Source: Cloeon dipterum (Eukaryota > Arthropoda > Insecta > Ephemeroptera > Baetidae). Taken from it: a stretch of 64,000 nt of DNA. Location: contig NC_088786.1 of NCBI RefSeq assembly GCF_949628265.1, positions 15,190,001-15,254,000 of the forward strand. Direction: 5' to 3'. Positions within the stretch are counted from its first letter, which is position 1. Every line of letters begins with the position of its first letter. The notes under the pieces were generated by a model that was not told the DNA's origin, did no database searches, and saw only the letters and a program-made list of their open reading frames with translations. Below are positions 48,301 to 59,900 of this stretch, piece by piece. The position numbers and the translations under genes are program-made.

Positions 48301-50815
48301 ATTACTTAAGCAATGTCCCTTTGGCCTTAGCGGTGACAGTAAAATAAAAAGAATTCGTCGTCAGTCCACCCGTATAAGCATATTTGCCTATTTTGAGCTT
48401 TTTGTCCAGTTGCGCAAAGTAGAAAAAGGTTTTCCTGAATTTTTGTGTTAGTTAACACATGGCCAGCCGCTGCGTTTTTTGCCTGACTTGCAAATTGATT
48501 CGGATGGCTTTTAGCAGGACACTTATGCCAATAATAAATAAAGAAGCAGCCGCTCTCGTGAGCGAGCACAATGAAAAAGAGCGTTTTAAGAGCCGTTCAC
48601 GCAGAGAAAGACGCAGATAAAGTGCACACAACGCGCCGATATGATTTATCGCCGCTTTATTCAAAACGGACCGCTCGGAGAAGCGGCGCGAGCAATTTCA
48701 TCCGCCATTATGCAAATTTTAACACTTTTCATCACTCCACCGGCCAATTATGTTGTAGTTTTAAATAATACGCTCGATAAATATATCTGTTAGTTGTTAG
48801 TTTCGAGCAGGCGTTTTAATGATACATGCGCGTACAAAGACAGCCAGCAGCATGCTGAGCCGAGAGAGTATAATGTTTGATATTATACCACACGTTATGA
48901 ATAACAAATTGTGACGCCTTTCTAATCTCGGCGAGAAGAAGTGCGGACAGGCTAAATCTCTTTTCAACACTCACGCATGCTCAACTTTATTAATGCGGTA
49001 ATGCTGCCTCTTAATGTTATTACCGCGTTCTGCACCTCATTGTCGGTTGGCACGACGGCAGCTGCTAACGCAAATAAAAAAAATGATACAGCTCATTCAA
49101 ATAGGTAAAATGAATGAAAAACGTCGTTGCTGTGAAATTTGAGAATCCTGATAAAAGCAAAGCCGGCGAAAAATGTGTTTGATTTGTATTGTTATTTGGC
49201 AACACACAAATTACACACAGTATTTCTATACCTATTTGTATTCAATAATAAGGAAAGTAGAGAAGGAATATAAGCTTGCCTAATTTCAAGGGGGCCAATT
49301 TTAGCTCTTTCCGGTTTTTCTTTGTTAAGATGCTAAAAAATAACAAATTTCCAAACGCAGACCGAGCTTAAACCAACAAGCAATCCAACTGTCAAAGTAA
49401 TATTATTGCAGCAATCACAATTTAGACGGTATCTCCCATCCTTCCAATTTCTATTTTATATTGTACAAAAAGTAGCAGCTGTAGTGATGAGGGCTTGTCA
49501 AATTCGCACGATCAAAATTTGGGTGGCTACAAATTAACAATTATTTTAAGTGAACACCAAAATACAAATCAGTTTTTAACATGGTATTTTACGTATTAAA
49601 ACCGACAAAGCCTATTTATCCGGTTTCGAATGACTGGTGCTTGAACAAACAACGCGGAGAGGAATAAATCAGCGTCAGGCAGGGTGAGGGCATGCGATCG
49701 TAATTCGAGAGGAATGATTTATGTGCAATAGTCAAACGAGCCATAAAATTATGTAATAACACACATATATAAGCCGGTCGATTGGTTTGGACCGATTTCT
49801 TGCAAACCGCGCGCTTTGTGTGCCTGGGGGCGAGATGTCGAGTGGTTTTCGGAAAAGTGCCATCTGCTTTTGAGATGTCTCGCGAATAATGGGGTCATTT
49901 GAGCATTGTCGAGTAAGAGCATCGGCAGGAACAATGAATCAAAATCCCCCGGCTGCCCTGCCCGCGGCGTCAAAAGAGCAGCCAGCAGCTTTTCCCGAAA
50001 AAACCGCTGTCGAGAGAGTCGGTTTGTCACTCTCGACTGAATCCATTGCCACTATGCCGCTCGCGCGCTATGAATCTGCCTCTCATTGTGGCGACTCAAT
50101 TGCTCGTGAAATATGGATTCGATCGTGCCAGATGGATTATTACGATGTGTCCGTCCGCCGCCATCGGAAGTAATGGGTGCGCAGCAGCATTCAAGTGTCC
50201 GGTTTCGTTGGTCATTCGATTCATTTGTAGTCTGCTTTAAGACACGCAGCAACTGACAAATAATAATCAAGTCAATTTTAAATGTGTTCTCGGTGGTTGC
50301 GAAACAATGAAATTTAAAATATACGATTCTTGAACCATCACGCATTATTATTACATAAATTATTTAAAAAAAAAATTTTAATATTTCTTTTAATATCAGT
50401 GCAAATTTCTTAAAAGAGTTATGTAAACAACAGTGAAAAATGTACGTGAATAATTTTTGCTAAGTTCAAAAATTGCCGATTGCTTACACAAAGACCATTT
50501 TGCAGTTTTTGCACGGCCAGAATAGAGAGCAGTGGCAGCATTCGAATAAATGGTGCAAGTTTTTGAATTGAAAACCATTGTGCATAGTTTATTTATACAG
50601 AAATCGAAATCGCTCAGCGTGTTCATGACAGGCGGTGGTTAATACAAAATAATATTGTACCGCTGTATTATTAAAAAATATAAAAATTCGCCAATCAGCC
50701 TGAGCATCCCAGGTCATCGAGAATTTTCAAAGAACCCCGCTTAGATTTTGACGCTAATGGCGATAATAAGTTCGCGTTTTTAAATGTTATACCTGCTCCG
50801 GTCGAGGAATAGCAT
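36333..50815 (-). CDS. Fibroblast growth factor ligand (FGF8-like class)
   Basis: Four coding exons on the minus strand: 50815-50793, 39514-39466, 38817-38688, 36745-36333; phases fit and sum to 615 bases, 204 residues. The start MLFLDRSR joins a hydrophobic run (about 9-32, KFLSCILMVVICGAV) that acts as a signal peptide. The beta-trefoil core follows from VRLHNDC (40-46) to about 170. The FGF signature is present: YLCFNKKWRLVG with C92, then KRC-x-WRE with C110, 18 residues apart as in vertebrate FGFs, then Y120, and a GRP..GPRT..H heparin-binding-like loop (139-151). The C-tail is basic and His-rich. Total length matches FGF8/17/18; subfamily (FGF8/pyramus-thisbe versus branchless) is uncertain. 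Exons 2-4 are solid; exon 1 rests on phase match and signal-peptide logic only, across an 11.3-kb intron. FGFs act through heparan sulfate and FGF receptors in mesoderm and tracheal patterning. Confidence 0.85.
45057..45072. repeat. (GT)n microsatellite
   Basis: Eight GT units followed by TATATAG, in the modelled FGF first intron. Confidence 0.8.
45856..46317 (+). mobile_element. 5'-truncated non-LTR retrotransposon remnant (3' end)
   Basis: A plus-strand frame of about 110 codons opens without an ATG and ends at TAA 46189-46191. Its C-terminal part has a Cys/His array: C-x-C-x2-C-x7-H-x3-C (residues in DCECKFCEKPISFYHFLEC), the pattern of the zinc-binding tail behind the reverse transcriptase of many LINEs. 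An AATAAA follows at about 46235, and a run of 13 A (46299-46311) plus TAAAAAA ends the segment. An open 5' end, coding tail, short 3' UTR and poly(A) together fit a truncated LINE insertion, antisense to the FGF gene. I could not find target-site duplications. A small genuine zinc-finger exon is the alternative. Confidence 0.45.
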
Positions 50816-51090
50816 CCAGGAGGGTGCGCGGGCGGCGTCGTCGCCTCACATCGGCGCCGATTCGCCTACAGGTGGCTTCGACTGGCACCGAAACGCTCAC
50901 TCGACCAAGGTCGAACACGACGGACACGTGGACTCTTTGGGAATGTGCACACACACGGACAAGAATTTGAGAAACTGATGAAAATGTCGCGTCTCCAGTA
51001 GAGTCGCGTTGATGTTGTGGAGGTGGAGGAGAGACGGGAACTTGCGCTTTTCTATTATTTTTGACTGGTAGCGCGCGTTCGTTCTGCAAT
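50816..51090 (-). promoter_or_regulatory. Probable 5' leader of the FGF gene
   Basis: The DNA just upstream of the proposed start codon is GC-richer than its surroundings. The nearest upstream ATG in it is followed at once by TGA, so it would not interfere much with the FGF start. No TATA box is evident; the exact start site is unknown. This depends on exon 1 being right. Confidence 0.3.
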
Positions 51091-54000
51091 GACCCGGTAC
51101 CCCACCCCTCCCATCCCTACTCCCTGCTTGTGGCCGCCCGACCGCCCCTCCTGGCCCACCAAATTAAATTCGCTGTTCTGTGTTCTCTTCCACCTTGATT
51201 TATCGCGGGTAGCAAAATAAAAATGATATTGTTCAGAAATTCTTGAGTATGTGTGCGCCGACTGATGCTGCCTAATCACTCCACTATAGTTTCGCCCCCA
51301 AACGCTGCTGAAAGACGGAAGAATTGTTTGCCAAGAAGCGCACTTTTCTACCTGACGCGGCGCCTTTTTTGTTCCCGTTTGGGAAAAACCGCACTGACAG
51401 GTAGCGTGTTTATTTCTAGGATAAAGTCAAGTGAGAAAAGGCCTGAAATCACCGTAAAAAGTTTATTTTCTTGCGTGAATGCACGCATCATATTTTTGGC
51501 TGTCGCGTATGATTTGCCCACATTATCTCTGATTGTTATAGAACAAAGAATGAACTGGCGGCAGTTTTTCTGTACATACATATCTTTTGTTCAACGCCTT
51601 GAATGGTCATTCTCACTTTGTGTTTGTATGCTATTCATTTTTACCGTGTCATTGTCAACTTGTGCGGTTTACGGGTATGCGCAAGAACTCTTAAAAAAAC
51701 AGAACTGTCACCGGTACCCCCAATCATCAAAAATGAAATCCCAAAAAAAGATGTGAGCAGTGATACATTTTTAAACCGATGAATCAAATGTATATTTTCA
51801 TAAAAATTATCCCCAGCCGAGATGGAAAAGAAAGCGAGTGACAGACTATGCTGGCGCGTCTCAAGATTGTAAATCTATCAGAGTGAAATGACTCTCTATA
51901 TACATCATCCGGTCTGACTCACTCAGTCGTGGCTGATATGGCTTTTATCAACTAAAAAATGCGTCTATTATGATAAATACACTCATTTTACTACACACAC
52001 TCATTCTTGGAACAGTACCATGCATTCCGTTACAAGGATGTGCTGAAGGACAGAAGATAACCCTCTTTGTTTAAATCAGATTCGCTCACGTTTACTCAAC
52101 TTCTTCAGGGACAAATTTATTTTATAGATGACAGGTCGGAGGCATTAATTAAAAAGGTTTAGCGGATTTGTCTAATTTTCCTATGCTGTGCTCACAAACA
52201 AATTTATTTCACCAGGTGCCCGAGATGATAAATTTTACTTATATAACATATCAGACTGGACAGAGAACTGGATTCTGTGTAAATCACTGCGAACGTAACA
52301 CCGAAGCTGGTGCTGAAATTCTCAATAGCACTTTTATACTCGCTAATTTCAAACGGCCGCGTGGATCTTGCAGGTGCTGAGAGTTGGCAGAGTGAAGTTG
52401 TTAAATGCTCGCACACAACCTCGGCACATCAGTTATAAAAATGAGGTGTTAATTTTAGTGCAATCCGTTTTATGTTCTCTCTCTCGGAAAAAATATTAAT
52501 TCCAGCTCGCGAGCGAGATGCGCGGCGCGCGATAATCCGCTCTCGCCCTCTTATTTTCATAATCGCTGCGTGTCGTTTAATTTGCAGCCGCCGCCGCCGC
52601 CGCGCGCGTTTTAATTTGGAGAGCTTGAAAGCAATCAGCCGCTCTCGTTTTAATTATCCCCCTGCAGCCGTGACGCAACTTATGTACTTTTCCTCTGCCT
52701 GTTTATGTACGCGTCCAACTTGTGTATTATGTAAAACCGCCTCTCGTTTTAATTATCCGGCGGTTAGCAGCACGTGGGCTGTTTTCGTCATTGTTATTGG
52801 ATTTCCGCGTCGCTAGCTGCTGCTCTTATGCGTGTCTTTCTTCCTCTTCAATCTCCGGCGTCCTGTCCTTGTCGCCGTCTCATTGCTCAATGACACTTGA
52901 TGCAAGCTTCTGGCATGAATTCGCTGCTCAGCATCGGCATCAGCAACCAATTGCGTATATCGAAAAGCGCGTCGAGGCAAGGAATCCGAGGTGGTATAAT
53001 ACATATATGTTGAAAAGTTACTCGCGGACAGCACAAAAGGGCTCGGGGTGACATGCAGTGATCCTTGCCTGCGCTGTGCACAATGGCGCGGTCATTGCAC
53101 ACGCTAATTGAATTCCGTGCTGCCTCTATCGAGGTATGCCGAAGATTGCTCGGGTTGACAAGCGGAATGAACTTTTGAAAAAGGGTTTGTACCTATTATT
53201 CTCAGAAGAATATGAAATTGAAAATAAATCAGATATTCTTTTCTGATATAGGCTCTTGCACGTGCATTCCATTCTGTTTTGATTTTGCGCTAATTGCTCG
53301 CGTCAAGTGTTTCCATTTAATTTATCTAATTGTTGTGCTTCAGATTGATTGCAGAATTAATTAAGAGTTTACAGACGAACCACTTCAAAATCTGATTATT
53401 TTTTCTGCTGCTCGCTGATGCAAACGGTCGATCATGCTGATAATAATAAAAAGCGGGAGCGCGTACTTGAAAGCAAAAGCAAAGCATCTGCAACTCACAT
53501 GACCACATAGAAAAGTGGAAATTCCTTTCACTTGCTTTGTAAAAAAGGGAACAAATGAAAACCCCCAGCAATTTGTTGGTTTTCGCCTTTATGATAAGTG
53601 CCATACAATTGGAGTTTGAGGGTGTAATCGAAAGCATTCTACAGTTCATACTGTATGATATATTTGAGAGTCGCTAAACTGTCGGCGGGAAAAAAAATCT
53701 GGATGCGAGTTCTATTCAAGCCGTTTTGGCAGCAAATCTCTTGATCTTGTTTTTAAGGTCCCAACCTCTCGGTAAGTAGCGCCTGATCGGGACAAAGGCG
53801 CTGAAAAAACTCTGTTTACAAAAGCAGAACAATTATTGTTCACTAAGCAGCGTGGGGGCTTCATTCAAAAAAGGTAAAAAGCAACGTAGGGGTCGTTTTT
53901 TACTCTCAATTCGTAAATAAGCGTGCACACTATGCATTCCTCTCGCTCCGCGCGGCATTGTCAATGGACGCGCAGCGCCTTTCTTATCAAACTGAATGGC

Positions 54001-55544
54001 TGGAAGAAAAAATGCCAACGCTCTCGCTTATCTCCATTCATTACTTTCCTGACGGCTGACTTTTATCAATCACCGCAATGGGTGGCTCTCATATTTTATT
54101 ATTACTACTTGGGCACGGTCTCTGGTTGCACGCACGCATGTGAGGTCGAGCAGCCCTGTGCGTCAGCCCTCTAAAAGTGATTGATTAGTCTCCAGAGTCG
54201 CTAATTCAGTGCTTAATTGGCTGTCATCGCGCCGAAAACACGATCCCCCTAGCGTGAAATGTGCGGTTTTTATGACACGCAGCTGACATTTTTTCAAGAT
54301 GGATTGAGATTGACAGAGTGATTTCGAGCAAGGTGTAGACCGTGTCAAACAAGTCACAACCTCCTTTCAAAACTAGACCGATGAAACTTTGATGTATATC
54401 ACACAAGCATTCGGTGCGGCTCAGTTGCACGTGAGTCCGTCCAAACACAAGAAATCGTGCTGGACTGAAAAGGGTTTCATGTATTTATTCAATTACATCT
54501 GAACACAGCCGGCGGCAAACTGCGCGAGCGGTCTATTTGGAAATCTGCGAGAGAGTAAATTAAGAGAAAAAAGTCAAGCATGGCCCTGAAGAGTTTTAAG
54601 TAAATCCTGAGCACGAGTAACTGGGAGGGAAGATAATAAAATGTGCGCGAGACGAGCTGAAAAATCTGCTGCGTGCTCGTTTTCTTCTTATGAATTATCT
54701 GCATGGCAAATAACTCTGTTAATGCACAGTGGGTGTCCGCGATCACGCAACACGCGAGTTCAGCGGCAGCAGCACCACTTTACGGCCCATCATCATCACC
54801 GGCCATCAAACGGGCCGCCCCGCTCGTGATTTTATGCGCCCGCCTCGCTACTCGTTACGTATAAATTGACAAATCGTGGCGAACAATCGGATTTTTGCAC
54901 AGAATTGCCTTTAATGACCGGCGCCTCTCTCTTTCGCAAATGAGAGCCTTTTCCACGGATCCAAATGAGTGTTATCGGGTTGAAAACGTAATGTCTGGGT
55001 TGTATTTTAATAACACACTCTCTGTCGGCTGGGGCTGGGCTCCGTACTGATGCTAACTTCTCTCCAGGCTACCATAGCATTTTCTCGCCGAGTGGGGGAA
55101 ACAGTTTCTCTTCGTAAAAAAATGTGTTGAACAAAAGTTGTAAAAATGTTTGGAAACGAACTGTTGTAGCGCAGCGCGCGGCGCTGTCCGTGATTTCCAG
55201 CGCTTTTGCCTGCGAGAGTGAGAGGAATCACGCTTATCCAACAAGAAAATCGGATTATTTAATAATCTAAAGCATTTGCGGCGGTGACTTCTAACGAACA
55301 AGATTCCTCAGTTTTTCGGCCCAAATTGAATTATTCCGTCCCATTGGCAAAATGGTCCAACAATAAATTAGCCACAACATCATCCCGCGGACATGTTGAT
55401 ACCTTTACAACCGCTTGTCTTAAGGTTGTAAAAACGTTGGAGAGCCATGTTTGAGCATTCAAATCCCAAGTCACACACGGGGTATAGGTAGCATAACTGC
55501 ACTATACAACTAAGAAAGAACCAGCACAACATCGAGAGCCATAG

Positions 55545-55559
55545 ATATATATATATATA
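55545..55559. repeat. (AT)n microsatellite
   Basis: Seven AT units in non-coding DNA. Confidence 0.8.
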
Positions 55560-56950
55560 AACATTTTATTTGAATTTCATTTCCATGATAAAGTGTGTAC
55601 AATGTGTGGAATACAAATCCAACGAGCAAATATAGAGCACCTATCTTGTTATCACACACAGGAAATAAGCAAACGATGAGCTCTGCTTATGAGAATTCTG
55701 CTGCGGTTAGAATCACACAATTGTATACACTCGCGACCATGTGTATACAGAGTGGTGTGACGGCCATCCAGGTGTGCTCCGTTTTAATTCACCATAGCAC
55801 AGAAGTGCGTACGTAATTTTTCGCAGGCCTGAAATGCGCATCATTGGAAATGTGCGATATGTTGCTGCCACACAGCATTTTTTTCGAGGGGGCCTCCTGC
55901 GCTCACTTGGTAGGCATTGTGTCTGATACGCTTTAATCCTTCCACCAGATGATATTGCCCGGCGCGCGTTATCGCCCACCGATAACGGCTGTAATATCAA
56001 TAAACACCTCTCGAACTCGGCTCTTTCGTTTTTACACTCGGCGCTATATTGCCCGCAGATGCACGCTGGCCGTGAAAAACAACCGAAATTGTACACAAAC
56101 TGATTGTGAACGTGCAAAGACGGCGAACCCGTGCAAAGTTCACGTCGCACGAAAAGGGAGCACGCCTCTTTTGGCAGCAGCTCCACTCAAACACAGACCA
56201 AATAATAATAAAAATTGGTATTATTTGGCTGACTGACATAATATCAGAGACTGGCAACTGGAAAAATATTCAGGCTCCCCGAAAACAGTTCTGTCTGTTT
56301 GTGCGAGTGGCGATGGCTTTTTAACAACTCTACAAGCGCTCGTTTCATTTTATTGACATTTGAGGTACACTTCTTTGTTGAAACTTTACGATTGGCATTT
56401 CCACGGTAGCGCGCCCGACCCGACACACAGTACGCACAAATGTCGGCGTGTATTTTGTCCTTCTTTGAACTTATCGTTCTGCAGTTGACGCATCGAAATT
56501 TAAGTGAGCGCCTCTGAAAAGCGTATATAATATAACGCCATAAAATAAAGAGGCGAGAATTCTCGTGTTGAAGTGTGAATAAAGAGCTGCGCGCCTCCCT
56601 CTTGCAAGCAGCAACAATAATAAAACAGCAGGCTTAGCGAAACCGAGACTTTTGCCCAAATTATAGATAAGGGCGTTTGTTTTAAGGTGTGCGAGAAGCA
56701 TTTTTATGGTGTGCTACAGCCACACACATTGCTCCTTTGTAAAAAGCAAGCGATACGTGCTAGGGACTGGAGGCACTTGGATTTCTGGCTGCTCCTGTCA
56801 GCTTTTCACCTGCAGAGCGTGGTATTTTTCTAGTGAGCAATATTCTGTCGACCTGCTATTAGAGACGTTTTCTCACATTTCCAACATGATCTCTTATATA
56901 AATTTCAGAACGGAGACGACTTTGATGCAGGAACGCGTTGGCTCCTCGTC

Positions 56951-56975
56951 TTGATTGATTGATTGATTGATTGAT
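56951..56975. repeat. (GATT)n microsatellite
   Basis: Six TTGA/GATT units in tandem, perfect. Confidence 0.85.
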
Positions 56976-59900
56976 GGACGGAGGCCGCACACTGCGTCGT
57001 GGGCGGCAGCTCGATTTTCATTAATCTCTGCGTGGGGTAATTATATTAAGATGTTGTTTTTCCAAGGGTCGGATCTGTCAGCAGCTAGCTCTTTGTTTCT
57101 CCGCGCAGCATCCAATTACAAGCGTGAGAGGGGCAGAAACGGCCTTGGGTGAAATTAAGGTATTACTCAACGAGACCTTCCACTTCGTCACACCGATTCA
57201 TTGTATATTTGTTTACCACACTTTTATTTGTCACAATTTATAGATAAATAATTTTCTAACGTTTTAATTGGTGCGCGTGATAATGATTTTGATAATAAAA
57301 CTTCCTGAAAAATTAATCTATACATTGTGTTATTTATTTACTAATTTAATGGGATGATTTTTCCGATTGAGATTTGCAACCTTAGCATCAGTCAGCAACG
57401 AAATAATTACACCCAATAACATCGCAAACGAGCATCATGATGGATCAGTGCGCGCCAGGTGAAAGACCGCCATTCTTCCGCTTGGAGGTCTTTATTTGAA
57501 ACGCTGGACAGTCAAACCGTGGAATTCATTCATTCAAGCTGAAAAGGTGCTAACCAGGAAGCATCGAGAAACATTCCTCCCAAATCCCAATGGACTTGCC
57601 ATGTTCGTCATGCCCGATCTCGTCCCCCAAATATTGCTCAGATTTATGTATAGCAACTGCACTCCTAACGGCTTGGTTTTGACTGGGATGAGTTTATGAA
57701 TGAACTCTCCTACTCTTCCACCCTCCTGAGCAACCCTTCGGGGATTTCTCCACGCTCTCACCTTTCCTTTATGGGCACATCAGGAACGGATTGAAACCCA
57801 CTCGGGCACCTTTTCATGATGGTGTGAGCACAATACATGATTGGGTGATCAAAGGGGAAAACGCACACTGTCCGTGCTCGGTGCGACCTGTGTTAAGCCC
57901 CATAAAACAATCTCGCACCTTTCGGAGGGAGGCAAATGTGACAAATTCTCCTTCATTCATGCTGCTAGTCGACGCGGACGCGTTTCTGGGAAATTTAACG
58001 GTTCCACCGCGTGCTGGAAGGAACACAGCAGAGTCAAACGCATTGTGCGTTGTTTGTACTCTATCGCCAGGTAAATAAATTAACAGAAGCCAGAGCATTT
58101 TTGGGGAGTGCTGTACTCTTAGGACGAAAACTGATTGAGAGGCAGAGGGCAGAGGAGAAGCAGCCGCTCGCTGTTGGCGAAATAGAAAATTTCGCCCTCA
58201 ACGTCGGAATATATATAGGAATGCCGCGGCACTGACGGGGCGAGGGAATAAAAGTGCTGGACGCGGCGGCGGTGGGCCGATTAAGGTGCTGGAGTGGTTG
58301 GTGCTCCTCGAGAGGAAAACAGGCAGGGGTTGGGCCTGCCTCCTAAACAAATATTTCCCTGGCACTACTTGAGAAAAACAAACTGCTGCTACCTTGGAGC
58401 GCATTTCCTCCAGCATCTCGGAATTCCTCAAAGGAGCAGCCAAAGACCGTCAGGGCGGCACATCTCTCAACAGTCGCTGTGCGCGCGGGGTGGAACCCTT
58501 TTTATCAACACAGGATGCTTTGCATAATTCGGCGGGGCGATAATTGTGTTTGCCCTGACGGTGCCCGCCATGCCAAAGGTTACACCAACTGCCAAGTTTT
58601 TATCCTTCAGAGGCAATAAAGCCGCGTGCAATTATTTACGCAGCTACAGGGGATTGCCTCTCTCACACCGCGCGCACAAACGGCTCTGTGTCGCGATCGC
58701 AATCACGCCCGGCGCAATAATTGGCACTGCTGATTTGCATACCGCGCGCTAAATTGGGCAAACGACCTGACTTTTCCCATCTGATTGGAAGGCCATAAAT
58801 GGGGAAGTGTAAAATAGCGAGGAATTGCGCCCGCAGTCACTTTTAATGCTCGTATTTTTAGCATCAAGTCACGAAACTCTCAATGACTCTTGGATTCACA
58901 TTTAGATTCCGGGGAATTTTAATTGTGCTCGAAAGTTTCTGTTCGATCCAATTGACATCGAATGAGTCTGCTTTCCTCGCTGCCCCTGTGCTATAAAATC
59001 ACACATTATAACTGACTTGTTGCTCTTCACAACGCGGCGTGATTTGCATTCGGCCTCTCCCTGAGAGAAGATGCCTTATCAAATGTGGGAAAATGCTGTT
59101 TGTGTTTGTTTCTCAGAGAAAACTGGGCACATCTCGCCCGCCAGCGCGCAGGTAAAAGGCGATAAATCCCGTGTCCGCCGCTGACCACTCGAGTATTCAT
59201 CACGGCCACAGAGCATATATGCAAGAGATTTCTCGGCTGCCGAGCATCAGAGAGCGAGCGACTGCCCTGGACGCCTGGCAGATCAGATTTCATCCTCTTA
59301 TAATATGTATGGAAGTCGAAATTGGACTTGACTCGCTCTCGTCAAAGGATCACAAATTAAATCGAAAGCGCCATGTTTGACTCGGGAGAAAAACACATTT
59401 TGAAAACCAATTAAAAGAGTTATGTCGCTGCGAGTTGTAAAACACTCGTCTAATCGATGTAAATTCCTGCTGGGCCAATTCTCAGTTTCTACGCCAACAT
59501 AACCAAAGTGCAGCATCACTGCAGCAAAGAAATCCAAATTTGGAGGTGCGTGCACACCGTTACTATTAAAAAATCACTCGGCGGGTCGAAAATTCCGTCC
59601 CTAAGTGATGTTGGTTGATGCGCTGATAAGGCGCGCGTTTGTTTGTGGTCCATTATCTGGCAGGCTGGCCGGCGCATCTCGCCGCTGACCTCTGCTGACC
59701 CTTCAGGGACACGGCGGGCTCTCAGGTCGCTGCTGTCAAACAAGTACACAGCCAATCTCGCCGACACGGCGTGGTCGTCCGGCAGACTTTCAACAGCTCC
59801 TCATAATGTGGGGGAGTCCATTGTTTGATACTTCTGATGCATAAATCAACTCGCTCTCACCGGCACTTGCTCAACAGACGGCAGCCGACCTTTTGATGTG

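Larger units (their letters stand above)
39515..50792 (-). other. First coding intron of the FGF gene (11.3 kb, as modelled)
   Basis: Bounded by donor CAG|GTATAA at 50792 and acceptor TTTCAG at 39515, reading on the minus strand. No other exon is recognised inside it. It carries a retrotransposon remnant (45856-46317) and a GT microsatellite. Long first introns of developmental genes commonly hold enhancers; that is inference here. Confidence 0.45.

Noticed and set aside
51253-51756. 167-codon plus-strand frame near the FGF promoter
   Set aside because: No recognisable domain, no supporting splice context, non-ATG opening, and composition like its surroundings.
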